NCBI GenBank assembly: GCA_028277025.1
Contig: JAPYVG010000016.1
Location: forward strand, 1-40,061
Direction: 5' to 3'
Origin: Sulfolobaceae archaeon
Lineage (GTDB): Archaea > Thermoproteota > Thermoprotei_A > Sulfolobales > Sulfolobaceae
Length of the DNA: 40,061 nt
Shown here: piece after piece, positions 30,351-38,490 of the stretch
Layout of the letters: each line of letters opens with the position of its first letter
How positions within the stretch are numbered: the first letter of the stretch is position 1
Notes under the pieces: generated by a model
Databases searched by the model: none
The model's input: only the letters and a program-made list of their open reading frames with translations
Told to the model about the DNA's origin: nothing
Translations under genes and position numbers: made by a program

Positions 30351-32037
30351 TAGTATCACCTTTATCGAGCTGAACTAAATATATATGTCTTCCTAATAAA
30401 TCTCTAGTCAAACAATAACCTCTTAATAACTGTGGCAAAGTCTCATAAATAGCTTTATAAACGTTCTGATCAGAACCACCGAAAAACTTACTTATATAAT
30501 CGAGCTCTCTGGGTTCAACTACATTAAATGAGAAGAATAAACCCGAATTAGGAATTAAATCCTTAACATATTCAATACTCTGCGAAATTAGAACAAAACC
30601 GAAACCGAACTTCCTACCCTCAGCAAAAAGTCTTTCCAATAATTCTTTACCAGAATCCTTACTTAATATAAACGGTGCTTCATCAATTATTATTAACTTC
30701 CTTAAGGAATCACTCTTTTGAACCCTATACATAAAACTTTGAATAGACCTTAAAATAGTCTCAATAATTATATACTTCACTTCACTAGTTGGTAACATAG
30801 AAAAATCTAAAATGTAATTACCGTTAATAATTTCCTCTAGATTGAGGTTATTTCCCATGAATATACTAGAAGATAAGAAAAGCAAATAAGGTTCAAGTGA
30901 CTCATATTTGCTAATTTCTTGCGAAGTTAGTGCACTCCTCTTTTTCTTTTCCAATAGCATTAAAACATCACGAAAAGTAGGGGGCTGGTTATTCCAACTT
31001 CTCGTGTCATCTGGATCTATTCCTCTTTCTAAATAAGCCTCAAGTAAAAGGTTAGTTAACTCTATGCTTTGTATGTTCCCTAGATTAAAAATACTCTTTA
31101 ACATATACGAAATTTCCAATGCCCTTTCCCTGGGGCTCTTACCAAATAGACTTAAAGGGTTTACAGAAAAGCTTCCCATACTAACTCTCTTAGTAGTGTT
31201 AGAAAAATACTCCCCGTGAAGATCAAAGATCAAGTAAGAGACTTTCAGCCTATTTATTAATATTTTAGCCATTGTTGATTTCCCTGAACCGCTGGTTCCT
31301 ATAATTACAATATTGTAATTTTTTACCTTTTGAAAATCTATACAGAAATCCGAATTAATAGTTAACCACTTATACTTAGATGGAGGGGTTAATTTGATGT
31401 TATTTTGCTCTAATATACTACCCCTACCTAATACAGCTCTTATTTTCCCAATACAGACACTCCCTTTTAAATTATGAATCTTAGGACTTAAGAGATAAGG
31501 TAAGGAAAACCATGAGAGGAGTACTAGAGGAGAGTAAGAGTAATCATTAAATAAAGATACAGCTATCCCAGAAACTAATGCTCCTGTAAAAATAAAATAA
31601 TTCTTAAACAGTAAGATAAAAACAGTGATTGAAAGAAGAATAGATATTATTAAACCCGTGGGGGAAAAAGAAAACTCATAAGTAGAAATTTGATCAATCC
31701 ACGAATCAGATATCTCTCTTCTTACGATCCAATTTAATAATGATGCTAATACCGCTATACCGAAATATGTTAAAACCGTAACTGAAAGAAAGAAAATTAT
31801 TGATGACTCGTCTAACTGATTAGTTACTATTGAATACGCTAGAATAATAGCTGGATAATATACTATCGTTAAAACTGTCGATCCAGTTAGTGAGTAAAAT
31901 AAAACTGCATCAATACCAGCTATAGCATTAAGTATTATGATCTCATTTATCCCAAAGTACGAAGGTAAAGGAACGTACTGGGAAAGAACGCACTCAAGGA
32001 AGATTAGAGTAAAGATTATAATGTGCTTTTTTAACAT
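30340..32037 (-). CDS. Membrane-anchored HerA/FtsK-like ATPase
   Basis: The 565-residue protein has about six to seven hydrophobic segments in residues 1-190, then a soluble RecA-like ATPase of the HerA/VirB4 superfamily. Walker A is IIGTSGSGKSTMA near residue 245 and YLIFDLHGEYF follows. Walker B is LIIIDEAPF near 448, and FGFVLISQS is the sensor-like strand after it. Such pumps translocate DNA or protein through rings. The family is Sulfolobales-like, and CedB of the DNA-import system is one published membrane HerA relative to compare, but identity is unproven. Its 3' end overlaps rpo13, so it heads an operon with RNA polymerase and clamp subunits. Confidence 0.8.
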   Translation of the reverse strand: MLKKHIIIFTLIFLECVLSQYVPLPSYFGINEIIILNAIAGIDAVLFYSLTGSTVLTIVYYPAIILAYSIVTNQLDESSIIFFLSVTVLTYFGIAVLASLLNWIVRREISDSWIDQISTYEFSFSPTGLIISILLSITVFILLFKNYFIFTGALVSGIAVSLFNDYSYSPLVLLSWFSLPYLLSPKIHNLKGSVCIGKIRAVLGRGSILEQNNIKLTPPSKYKWLTINSDFCIDFQKVKNYNIVIIGTSGSGKSTMAKILINRLKVSYLIFDLHGEYFSNTTKRVSMGSFSVNPLSLFGKSPRERALEISYMLKSIFNLGNIQSIELTNLLLEAYLERGIDPDDTRSWNNQPPTFRDVLMLLEKKKRSALTSQEISKYESLEPYLLFLSSSIFMGNNLNLEEIINGNYILDFSMLPTSEVKYIIIETILRSIQSFMYRVQKSDSLRKLIIIDEAPFILSKDSGKELLERLFAEGRKFGFGFVLISQSIEYVKDLIPNSGLFFSFNVVEPRELDYISKFFGGSDQNVYKAIYETLPQLLRGYCLTRDLLGRHIYLVQLDKGDTNGV

Positions 32038-32076
32038 ATCTTATATTAGTCCCTTTCTCCTATAATTAATAACCAT

Positions 32077-34806
32077 ATGATAAGCATTTCTCACGATTTC
32101 TCAAAGAAGTTATACGAATTAGGATACAAGAGTCTTACCCCAATACAGCAGTTAGCAATACCCATAATACTTAAAGGTAAGAACACATTAATAATAGCCC
32201 CAACTGGATTCGGGAAAACTGAGGCTGCTATTTTCCCAGTATTTTACATGATATTACGAGATAACCCAAATAAAATATCAGCACTCTATATTACCCCACT
32301 AAGGGCGTTAAATAGAGACTTAGAACTTAGGCTTAAAAAATTAGGAGAAAACCTAGGAATTAAAGTAGCAGTACGACATGGTGACTCTACCGCTTCTGAA
32401 AGAAAAAGAATACTCATAGATCCGCCAGATTTACTGTTAACAACCCCAGAAACCTTACTTTATTTACTTGTTAATGAAAGTATGAGGGAATTATTAACCA
32501 ACGTGAAATGGATAATAATTGATGAACTACAAGAAATGTTAGATGAAAAAAGAGGCTATGAATTACTTTTGCTAATAGAAAGAATTAAGAGAATATCAAG
32601 AAATAAACTACAATTAATAGGATTATCAGCAACTATCGGGGACATAGAGATTGCTAAAAAATTTCTAGGAGAAGAAGCTGAAGTAGCTAAAGTTGATGCG
32701 AGAAAAGATATGGAGGTTTACCTCGATATACCAGAAGTAAAGAAAGAGTACGTAGACCTATCATTGAAAACTAACTTAAACCCAGAGACGATAGCAAGAT
32801 TAAAAGAACTTGAGAGACTAATTAAGGAAAACAAACCAGTACTAGTATTTACAAATGTAAGAGAAACGACCGAATTTATTGCAAATGAACTAAGCAAACT
32901 CACAGATTTAAAAGTATTAACACATCACGGGTCTTTATCTAGAGAAATAAGGGTAGAAGCTGAAAGAGAATTTAAAGAGGGGAAAATAGATGCATTAGTT
33001 GCCACTTCAAGCCTAGAACTTGGGATTGATATAGGTGTTATTAACGCAGTAATACAGTATATGTCCCCTAGACAAGTCATAAGGCTTGTCCAGAGGATAG
33101 GGAGGAGTGGTCACTCATTATTTAAAGTATCAAAGGGTTTCATAATACCCTCTAATGACACCTATGATATTCTAGAATGTAAAAGTATAGTAGATAATTT
33201 GAAAGAGAATTACTTAGAGAAGCCATTAGTTGAAACAAAGCCTTATGATGTAATAGCTCATGAAATAGCTGGGTTAGTACTTGAAGGAGTAAATGATAAG
33301 CAAGAGATTTTTAAAATAATAACTTCTTCATTTCTGTTCAGAGATTTAACTGAAGAAGAATTCGATGAAATTTTAAGTATTCTAGAATCTGGTAAGATAA
33401 TAAAAAGAAGTGACGAGAAAGTTTTACCATCTTTTAGGCTGTGGAAATATTATTATACTACTAATATGATACCAGACTCAATAAGAGACTATTTAGTCAT
33501 TGATCATATTACAAATACTAAAATAGGGACTTTAGACTATGAGTTCGTCGCATCGCTAGATGAAGAGGCTGTATTCGTACTAGGCGGTAAGTTATGGAAA
33601 GTAATATCTATTGAAGACAACAGAATTTACGTAGAACAGACACATTATAAAGCGGGAATTTTACCAAGCTGGTTTGGTGAGTCAATACCAGTTGAAAGGG
33701 AAGTTGCACAAAAGGTATTTGAATATCTAGATAGAATTAACAAGAATGACTCTTTATCTCTGCCTAAAGATAGCGTAGAAAAGATAAAGCAATTAATAGA
33801 TGAACACATAAAAAGAGGCTATCCATTACCGAGTAAGAATAATATAGTTGTTGAAATTAACGGAGATCTAGCTGTAGTTCATTCAGCGTTAGGAACTAGA
33901 GGAAATAACACTTTAGGAGCACTACTCTCTTTATTCATTACAAGAATTAAGGGTGTAAAAACTACATATAGATCTGATGCTTATCACATAGCAATATCAT
34001 CAGTAATACCAATAGATAAGACAGATTTTGAAAAAGCAATAAAAATGTTATTATCGCTTTCTGACAGAGAATTTGAAAGCTATCTGTCACTTGCAATTAA
34101 AGAAAGTCCTCAGTTTAAATGGAAGCTCCTAGTAGAGGTTGAAAGGTTTGGATTAATAGATAAGGAAAAGGTAAATATACAACTATCACAAAATCTATTG
34201 AAAGCATATACTGATACTATAGTTGGGGAGGAGGCTGTAAGAGAATTAATGGCCAAAAACTACGATAAGGAATTATTGAAGTATGTAAGGAATATGACAT
34301 GGAAAATAATAGAAGTACCTTCTTTTTCACCCCTAGCTAAAGACTTCCTTGAAAAGCTATTAGTATCTACAGAAAATAAGGAAAAGGGGGTATTTCTAGA
34401 GATATTCAAGAGAAAAACTTTAAACAACAGAGTTAAGCTAGCGTGTATAATTTGTGGGTGGAACGGAACTTATATTGTCTCAGATTCACCTAATAAATGT
34501 CCTAAATGCGGTTCAGTATTTCTCACGATAGTTGATAATGAAGAAGACCTAAACATACTTAAAAAGTTTCATAAAGGCCAAAAATTGAGTAAGAAAGAGT
34601 TGAAAAGACTAGAAACTCTTAAAACAATTTCATCTCTATATTCCCAATTTGGAAAATATGTAGCTATAGGATATTCAGTACCCGGAGTTAGTATAAATGG
34701 GTTATCAAAAGCGTTAGGTGAACTCAGAAACGGCGAGGATAAGTTTTTCGAAGCGTTACTAGAAGAGGAGAGAAAGTTCCTAAAGACTAGAAAATATTGG
34801 CACTAA
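32077..34806 (+). CDS. Lhr-like superfamily 2 helicase with C-terminal zinc finger
   Basis: The 909-residue protein has a complete SF2 core: Q-motif-like [10 protein letters not shown], Walker [12 protein letters not shown] near residue 43, motif Ia [10 protein letters not shown], motif III GLSAT, and the RecA2 motifs [12 protein letters not shown] and [11 protein letters not shown]. Motif II reads DELQ rather than DExH. Helix-rich winged-helix and ratchet regions of the Lhr family follow, and a CxxC...CPKCG zinc finger lies near residue 790. Lhr proteins act on branched DNA or RNA in repair. It is monocistronic by spacing, divergent from the HerA-like operon. Confidence 0.9.
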   Translation: MISISHDFSKKLYELGYKSLTPIQQLAIPIILKGKNTLIIAPTGFGKTEAAIFPVFYMILRDNPNKISALYITPLRALNRDLELRLKKLGENLGIKVAVRHGDSTASERKRILIDPPDLLLTTPETLLYLLVNESMRELLTNVKWIIIDELQEMLDEKRGYELLLLIERIKRISRNKLQLIGLSATIGDIEIAKKFLGEEAEVAKVDARKDMEVYLDIPEVKKEYVDLSLKTNLNPETIARLKELERLIKENKPVLVFTNVRETTEFIANELSKLTDLKVLTHHGSLSREIRVEAEREFKEGKIDALVATSSLELGIDIGVINAVIQYMSPRQVIRLVQRIGRSGHSLFKVSKGFIIPSNDTYDILECKSIVDNLKENYLEKPLVETKPYDVIAHEIAGLVLEGVNDKQEIFKIITSSFLFRDLTEEEFDEILSILESGKIIKRSDEKVLPSFRLWKYYYTTNMIPDSIRDYLVIDHITNTKIGTLDYEFVASLDEEAVFVLGGKLWKVISIEDNRIYVEQTHYKAGILPSWFGESIPVEREVAQKVFEYLDRINKNDSLSLPKDSVEKIKQLIDEHIKRGYPLPSKNNIVVEINGDLAVVHSALGTRGNNTLGALLSLFITRIKGVKTTYRSDAYHIAISSVIPIDKTDFEKAIKMLLSLSDREFESYLSLAIKESPQFKWKLLVEVERFGLIDKEKVNIQLSQNLLKAYTDTIVGEEAVRELMAKNYDKELLKYVRNMTWKIIEVPSFSPLAKDFLEKLLVSTENKEKGVFLEIFKRKTLNNRVKLACIICGWNGTYIVSDSPNKCPKCGSVFLTIVDNEEDLNILKKFHKGQKLSKKELKRLETLKTISSLYSQFGKYVAIGYSVPGVSINGLSKALGELRNGEDKFFEALLEEERKFLKTRKYWH

Positions 34807-34849
34807 GCTTAAATTTACCTTTATTTCTTCTTTTTTAGGTAGTATAATT

Positions 34850-35140
34850 ATGCCGGCTATTGAAATTGGTAGGATTTGTGTAAAGACAAGGGGTAGAGAA
34901 GCTGGTAAAAAGTGCGTAATAGTGGATATAATCGATGACAATTTTGTATTAGTTACTGGACCAAAAGAAGTAAACGGCGTTAAGAGGAGAAGGGCAAACA
35001 TATTACATTTAGAACCAACGGATAAGAAGATTGAAATAAAGAAAAGCGCTTCAGATCAGGAAGTAAAACAAGCTTTAGAACAAGCTGGTTTGTTAGATTT
35101 CATGAAGGAGAGAATCAAGGTCAACATTCCTGTGATTTAA
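34850..35140 (+). CDS. rpl14e: 50S ribosomal protein L14e
   Basis: This 96-residue large-subunit protein of archaea and eukaryotes has a KOW-like beta barrel: [35 protein letters not shown], then [15 protein letters not shown], both diagnostic. It ends one base before the cbf5 ATG, so the two genes are expected to be co-transcribed as in many archaea. Confidence 0.94.
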   Translation: MPAIEIGRICVKTRGREAGKKCVIVDIIDDNFVLVTGPKEVNGVKRRRANILHLEPTDKKIEIKKSASDQEVKQALEQAGLLDFMKERIKVNIPVI

Positions 35141-35141
35141 T

Positions 35142-36190
35142 ATGTATGAATTTATAAAGTCAATAGATTCTTTTTGTGATTATAAGAATGAATGGCATAT
35201 TTTAAGGGATGAGGAGACTGACGAGAAATATGGGTTCTATATCGACAAAAGACCGATAGAAATCTTAATCAAAAATGCGATAATAAATTTAGATAAACCC
35301 CCTGGGCCTACAAGCCATGAAGTGGCTTATTGGGTTAAAACGATGTTTAACGTAAAAAAGGCTGGACACGGGGGTACCCTAGAACCCGTTAGGCTTAACC
35401 TAACGGGTGGGGAGACCCCAAGGTTAGTGGGGTACTTCCGATCGGTTTAGAAAATGCCACAAAGTTAATGCCTTATATAAGTAAGGCTGGGAAAGAATAC
35501 GTTTGTGTAATGCAAGTTCACTGTGACTTTGATATAAATGAACTAGCGAGAATAATTAAAGATTTTGAAGGGGAGATATACCAAAGACCTCCGGTTAGAT
35601 CCTCTGTTAAGAGAAGAGTTAGGAGGAAAAAAGTGTTTTCGATAAAAATCCTTGAATTTGATAAAAGATTAGTATTAATGGATATTGAAGCAGAGTCTGG
35701 GACTTATATGCGAAAGATATGTCACGATATAGGAATAATTTTAGGTTGTGGGGCGCATATGAGGGAGTTAAGGAGAATAAGATCGGGAATCTTCACAGAA
35801 AAGAAAGGTTTAGTTACACTTCATGAAATTTCAGAAGCTTTATATTTATACAGAAACTGTAAAGATGAAAGTGAATTAAGAAGAATTCTCTTACCAATGG
35901 AGACAGCAACTTGTGGAATCCCCAAAATTTTGGTAAGCGATGGTGCAGTAAACGCAATAACGTATGGTGCAACTCTTAATGTTCCAGGGATTGTGGCTTA
36001 TCAAAATTTTAAGAAAGGGGATTCAGTTGCTATCCTAACATTAAAAGGCGAATTAGTTGCAGTAGGGGAGAGTTTAATTGATAGTTCGCAATTAGAAAAT
36101 ATGAAGAAAGGCGAAGTAATTAAACCAAAGAGAGTAATTATGGAGAGGGATCTTTATCCCAGAAGCTGGAAAGGAGGAAAGAAAAATTAA
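35142..36190 (+). CDS. cbf5: Pseudouridine synthase Cbf5 (two exons)
   Basis: Cbf5 is the catalytic subunit of H/ACA RNPs and isomerises uridines in rRNA. The coding sequence is interrupted. Exon 1 is 35142-35382 and exon 2 is 35415-36190; joined they give 338 codons, the normal length. Exon 1 ends in KAGHGGTL and exon 2 supplies PKVSGVLPIGLENATKL, restoring the catalytic motif GTLDPKVSG only after splicing, with the Asp81 codon split (g/ac). Later segments QRPPVRSSVKRRVR and ESGTYMRKICHDIG are the TruB-type active-site helices, and a PUA domain (about 245-325) binds the RNA tail. Unspliced, translation would stop at 35448-35450. Confidence 0.93.
35383..35414 (+). other. BHB-type archaeal intron in cbf5 mRNA (32 nt)
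   Basis: The intron carries a perfect 10-bp hairpin (35384-35393 with 35399-35408, loop cttaa). Outside it lie CCCT paired with GGGG (35377-35380, 35409-35412) and two opposed AGA trinucleotides (35381-35383 and 35413-35415), forming a bulge-helix-bulge cut by the tRNA splicing endonuclease. GGGG/CCCC (35371-35374, 35416-35419) extends the exon stem but leaves two bases unpaired, a relaxed BHB. Because of the repeated 'ga', the cut could slide by one base without changing the protein. Introns in cbf5 are known in several Crenarchaeota. Confidence 0.9.
36173..36177 (+). promoter_or_regulatory. Shine-Dalgarno of the methyltransferase gene
   Basis: GGAGG lies 8 bases before an in-frame ATT at 36186. 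No ATG, GTG or TTG in that frame lies between the upstream stop at 36135 and 36228, so this site supports initiation at a rare codon. Confidence 0.5.
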
Positions 36191-36737
36191 TATTGTAACT
36201 GATGTAGTTGACGGTATACCATTAGTTTTGGAAAGCACGTCTGGATTGTTTTCCAAGGACAAATTAGATCTAGGGACAAGAATTTTGCTAGAAAACTTAA
36301 TACTACCAGAAAGCGGTACTGTGGCTGACGTAGGTTGCGGCTATGGTCCAATAGGAATTTTTATCGCACTGAAAAACCCGAACTTAAAGGTATATATGTT
36401 AGACGTAGATAAAAAAGCGGTTTACTTTTCTTCAAGGAATGTAAAGAGGTATAAATTAGATGACAGAGTCTTTGTAATAAGAAGTGATATATTTTCCGCG
36501 TTACCGAAAGAAGTAAAGTTTAATGGTATATATTCTAACCCTCCATTAAAAGCAGGCAAGGAATTCATAATTAGGCTAGCGAATGAAAGTCACGAAAGGT
36601 TAGAAAAAGGAGGAATAATTGAATTGGTTGTTTATAAAGGCGAAGAGAACGTCATTAACGAGTTTGAAAAATATTTTGATAGCAAAGTACTAAAAAGGGA
36701 GAAAGGTTACTCAATAATTTTAGCGGTTAAGTATTAA
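36186..36737 (+). CDS. Small class I SAM-dependent methyltransferase (RsmC/TrmN6-like)
   Basis: The protein has an N-terminal SGLFSKDKLDLGTRILLENL as in RsmC-like RNA methyltransferases, the SAM motif VADVGCGYGPIGIFIA, an acidic motif YMLDVDKK, and the catalytic SNPPLKAG (NPPx) of base-N methyltransferases. The first usual start, TTG 36228, would remove residues that belong to the domain. An ATT at 36186 behind a Shine-Dalgarno gives a 183-residue protein with the expected N-terminal strands, so I infer ATT initiation. It overlaps the end of cbf5 by 5 bases. The substrate (rRNA or tRNA base) is unknown. Confidence 0.8.
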   Translation: MNIVTDVVDGIPLVLESTSGLFSKDKLDLGTRILLENLILPESGTVADVGCGYGPIGIFIALKNPNLKVYMLDVDKKAVYFSSRNVKRYKLDDRVFVIRSDIFSALPKEVKFNGIYSNPPLKAGKEFIIRLANESHERLEKGGIIELVVYKGEENVINEFEKYFDSKVLKREKGYSIILAVKY

Positions 36738-36762
36738 AGGGGAAAAGTAAAAATAATAAAGT

Positions 36763-36847
36763 GCCGGGGTGCCCGAGTGGACCAAGGGGCTGGCCTTGAG
36801 AGCCAGTACGGGTTTCCCGTGCGCGGGTTCGAATCCCGCCCCCGGCG
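36763..36847 (+). tRNA. tRNA-Ser (TGA)
   Basis: This 85-nt class II tRNA has no intron. Acceptor strands GCCGGGG and CCCCGGC pair perfectly, with discriminator G at 36847 as expected for serine. The anticodon stem CTGGC/GCCAG encloses CTTGAGA, giving anticodon TGA. The long variable arm (ACGGG-TTT-CCCGT) and T arm (GCGGG-TTCGAAT-CCCGC) are complete. CCA is not encoded. Confidence 0.97.
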
Positions 36848-37438
36848 CTGTTATACATTCACAAGCCCTTTCCCCTTCAGTTTGGAAAACACAATAAGTA
36901 ACCCTTAACTTTCTAATACTACTATATGCACGTTCTTTCCTTGTTCTTGGGCTACATCGTCTGTAAAAACTCTCAAAACTACTGTACTTGCACATAATCA
37001 TGAGTTATTTTTAATTACTTCTAAATTTGCGCTGATGTTGTTATGTTTATCGAAAATAATTTTGTTAATTATCTCTCAGCCGATAATGGAGGTGGAAGGA
37101 AGAAGATCAGCTGGAGGGAAGTTGTATTTCCCTTGAAGGTGACTAACCTTAATCCGTGACGAAATTGAGAAAGTTATGCCATGGGTAAACGCTCCAGACC
37201 TTACCTCCTAGCCTGGCAATTTTCTCAGCTAATTCTGGTGGGCTTTTATACATACTAATGATAACCTAGTCAAAAGTTCTTTACCAATTTGGAAAAGACA
37301 CTGTCCACCAAATTCAGTTTTTCGCACAAATGAGGAACCTTTGCCGTCTTCTTTCAACTCTACGCAAATCAAGGCAAAAATTGACGAGTTGCCAATGCTT
37401 ATAAATCTGAATTGGCAACTATAATACGGTGAACGTTT
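36848..37438. other. Gene-poor stretch between tRNA-Ser and the integrase fragment
   Basis: No intact gene is supported in these 590 bases. On the minus strand, short codon-like stretches separated by stops and frame breaks remain. One ends in VVLRVFTDDVAQEQGK and stops at 36905-36907. Another carries MYKSPPELAEKIARLGGK near 37253-37200, with a third frame upstream of it (37229-37370). On plus, an ATG at 37043 opens a 38-codon frame of unknown meaning. The debris lies exactly where an element integrated at the neighbouring tRNA-Gly would have been, so decayed element genes are the likely content. I recognise none of them. Confidence 0.5.
37387..37420 (+). promoter_or_regulatory. Promoter and palindromic operator of the integrase fragment
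   Basis: A perfect 10-bp inverted repeat (agttgccaat / attggcaact, 37387-37396 and 37411-37420) brackets a TATA-like cttataaat (37398-37406). Transcription would begin near 37430, just ahead of the integrase TTG at 37439. A dimeric repressor bound to the arms would block the TATA box, so this looks like an operator for controlled integrase expression. Confidence 0.6.
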
Positions 37439-37693
37439 TTGGGCGAAAAGCAACGTCGTTATAAATTCGGCGACTATATTTTACGCGAAAGAAAAGGTCG
37501 GTATTATGTCTATAAGTTGGAAACAATAAACGGTGAGGTAAAGGAGCGTTACGTCGGCCCCTTAATTGACGTAGTCGAAACTTACCTAAAATTGAAAAAT
37601 AGCAGTGGGAGTGTGGGATCCCCCACAGTGCGGCCGCCGGGATTTGAACCCGGGATTACTGGCTTGGAAGGCCAGCGTCCTAATCCAGGCTAG
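37439..37693 (+). pseudogene. int(N): int(N): N-terminal fragment of SSV-type tyrosine integrase
   Basis: The product closely follows the start of the SSV1 integrase: [19 protein letters not shown], then [21 protein letters not shown], then the PPGFEPG segment read through the tRNA 3' end. SSV-type elements carry attP inside int, so integration splits the gene. The N-terminal part stays joined to the intact tRNA, here tRNA-Gly on the opposite strand, and the frame ends in that tRNA (TAG 37691-37693). The catalytic C-terminal fragment int(C) is absent from the window. Arginine codons CGT/CGC and other choices differ from the AGA-rich neighbours, a sign of viral origin. The start TTG 37439 fits the TATA spacing. 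Confidence 0.9.
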
Positions 37694-37704
37694 ACGACGG
37701 CCGC
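37629..37704 (-). tRNA. tRNA-Gly (TCC), integration site of an SSV-type element
   Basis: This 76-nt tRNA on the minus strand has no intron. Acceptor GCGGCCG/CGGCCGC, anticodon stem CTGGC/GCCAG enclosing CTTCCAA (anticodon TCC), and T arm CCGGG-TTCAAAT-CCCGG all pair; the discriminator is A. Its 3' half forms part of the integrase fragment reading frame, so the att core must lie within it. The gene itself is intact. Confidence 0.97.
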
Positions 37705-37733
37705 AAATTTATTTTTGCCTTACAAAAATATAA

Positions 37734-37790
37734 AGTTGATGATGAGAAGAGGGTCGAATGAATGATGATGACCGCTGGAAATTCTGATTA
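37734..37790 (+). ncRNA. Box C/D guide sRNA
   Basis: C is ATGATGA (37739-37745), followed by a 12-nt guide (37746-37757). A D'-like ATGA (37758-37761) and 3 nt lead to C', a perfect ATGATGA (37765-37771). A 12-nt guide (37772-37783) precedes a canonical D, CTGA (37784-37787). Predicted target stretches are UCGACCCUCUUC (D', one base off the consensus box) and AAUUUCCAGCGG (D), the latter methylated at its fifth base by the N+5 rule. I could not place them in rRNA from memory. It lies free between tRNA-Gly and the DUF5752 gene, with an A/T-rich stretch upstream at 37705-37715. Confidence 0.8.
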
Positions 37791-37830
37791 AGTCTAAGGT
37801 TTTTAAGAATTATTATACAAAAATGTGTAT

Positions 37831-38490
37831 ATGAAAGAACTTCTTGATAAACAAGCAAAAACACAATTTGAATTCTATGCAGCATATTATCCACCCATAT
37901 ATGCCAAATATAAAGCATACACTCTTAATGAATTAATAGACGGGATTAGGAAGGTAGATGGATTGTCAATATTTTACCATGTATTCCATCCATTATTCTC
38001 AAGCCACGTAGTACCAGAGGACATGCATAACGATTTTGCGACCTGGATAAGAGACGAACTTGGAGATTCTCTGCTTGCACAGACTGTATCTGACATAGAG
38101 GGAAAAGAACCTAAAACAGTAGAAGATGTTAGGAATGAGCTAATTAATATTCTCTCGGAAGCTAAAATTGAAAGGAGGGCTAATAAACCCTTTTACTTTA
38201 TAACTTGTAAGCCAGTAATTTATAAAACGGGGAAAGTAGCTAAAACGCTAGGGGAATTCATAGATATAATAGCCTCAATAAGTGTTAGATCTATAGCCTA
38301 TCATTTTGTATTCAAAAGAGTTGTGGGATATGAAGTTAAAAACGATTTTTCGAAATGGCTAGAAGAGAATTATGGTTTAACTAATGTCTCCTCTAAACTA
38401 TCTTCGATTGATCCTCAAACACACACTGATGAGGAGAAATTAAGAGAAGATTTATTGAAAATTTTTGAAGAGGAGGTCGTAAGAAAATGA
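37831..38490 (+). CDS. DUF5752-type protein linked to trehalose synthase
   Basis: This 219-residue soluble protein is built of two similar helical halves. Each carries a YHxF motif: SIFYHVFHPLFSSHVV with NDFATWIRDELGD near residue 50, and SIAYHFVFKRVVGYEV with NDFSKWLEENYG near 160. The duplication is visible by eye and resembles DUF5752, which travels with TreT-type glycosyltransferases; its function is unknown. ATG 37831 lies about 27 bases after a ttttaaga TATA-like element; a GTG at 37825 is also in frame. Its stop overlaps the next ATG (ATGA), with a gaggaggt Shine-Dalgarno upstream. Confidence 0.75.
   Translation: MKELLDKQAKTQFEFYAAYYPPIYAKYKAYTLNELIDGIRKVDGLSIFYHVFHPLFSSHVVPEDMHNDFATWIRDELGDSLLAQTVSDIEGKEPKTVEDVRNELINILSEAKIERRANKPFYFITCKPVIYKTGKVAKTLGEFIDIIASISVRSIAYHFVFKRVVGYEVKNDFSKWLEENYGLTNVSSKLSSIDPQTHTDEEKLREDLLKIFEEEVVRK

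Noticed and set aside
29971..30378. Serine-rich open frame opposite PCNA1/Rpo13
   Set aside because: It is the antisense of the glutamate/lysine-rich Rpo13 gene; low-complexity serine is the expected shadow.
35142..36190. cbf5 read as a frameshifted pseudogene or two genes
   Set aside because: The break has bulge-helix-bulge structure, the joined reading frame is full length, and splicing restores the catalytic GTLDP motif; decay would not do this.
36720..37001. 93-codon open frame on the minus strand across tRNA-Ser
   Set aside because: Its middle is the tRNA read backwards (the PGAGFEPAHGKP type peptide), and the rest has no family resemblance.
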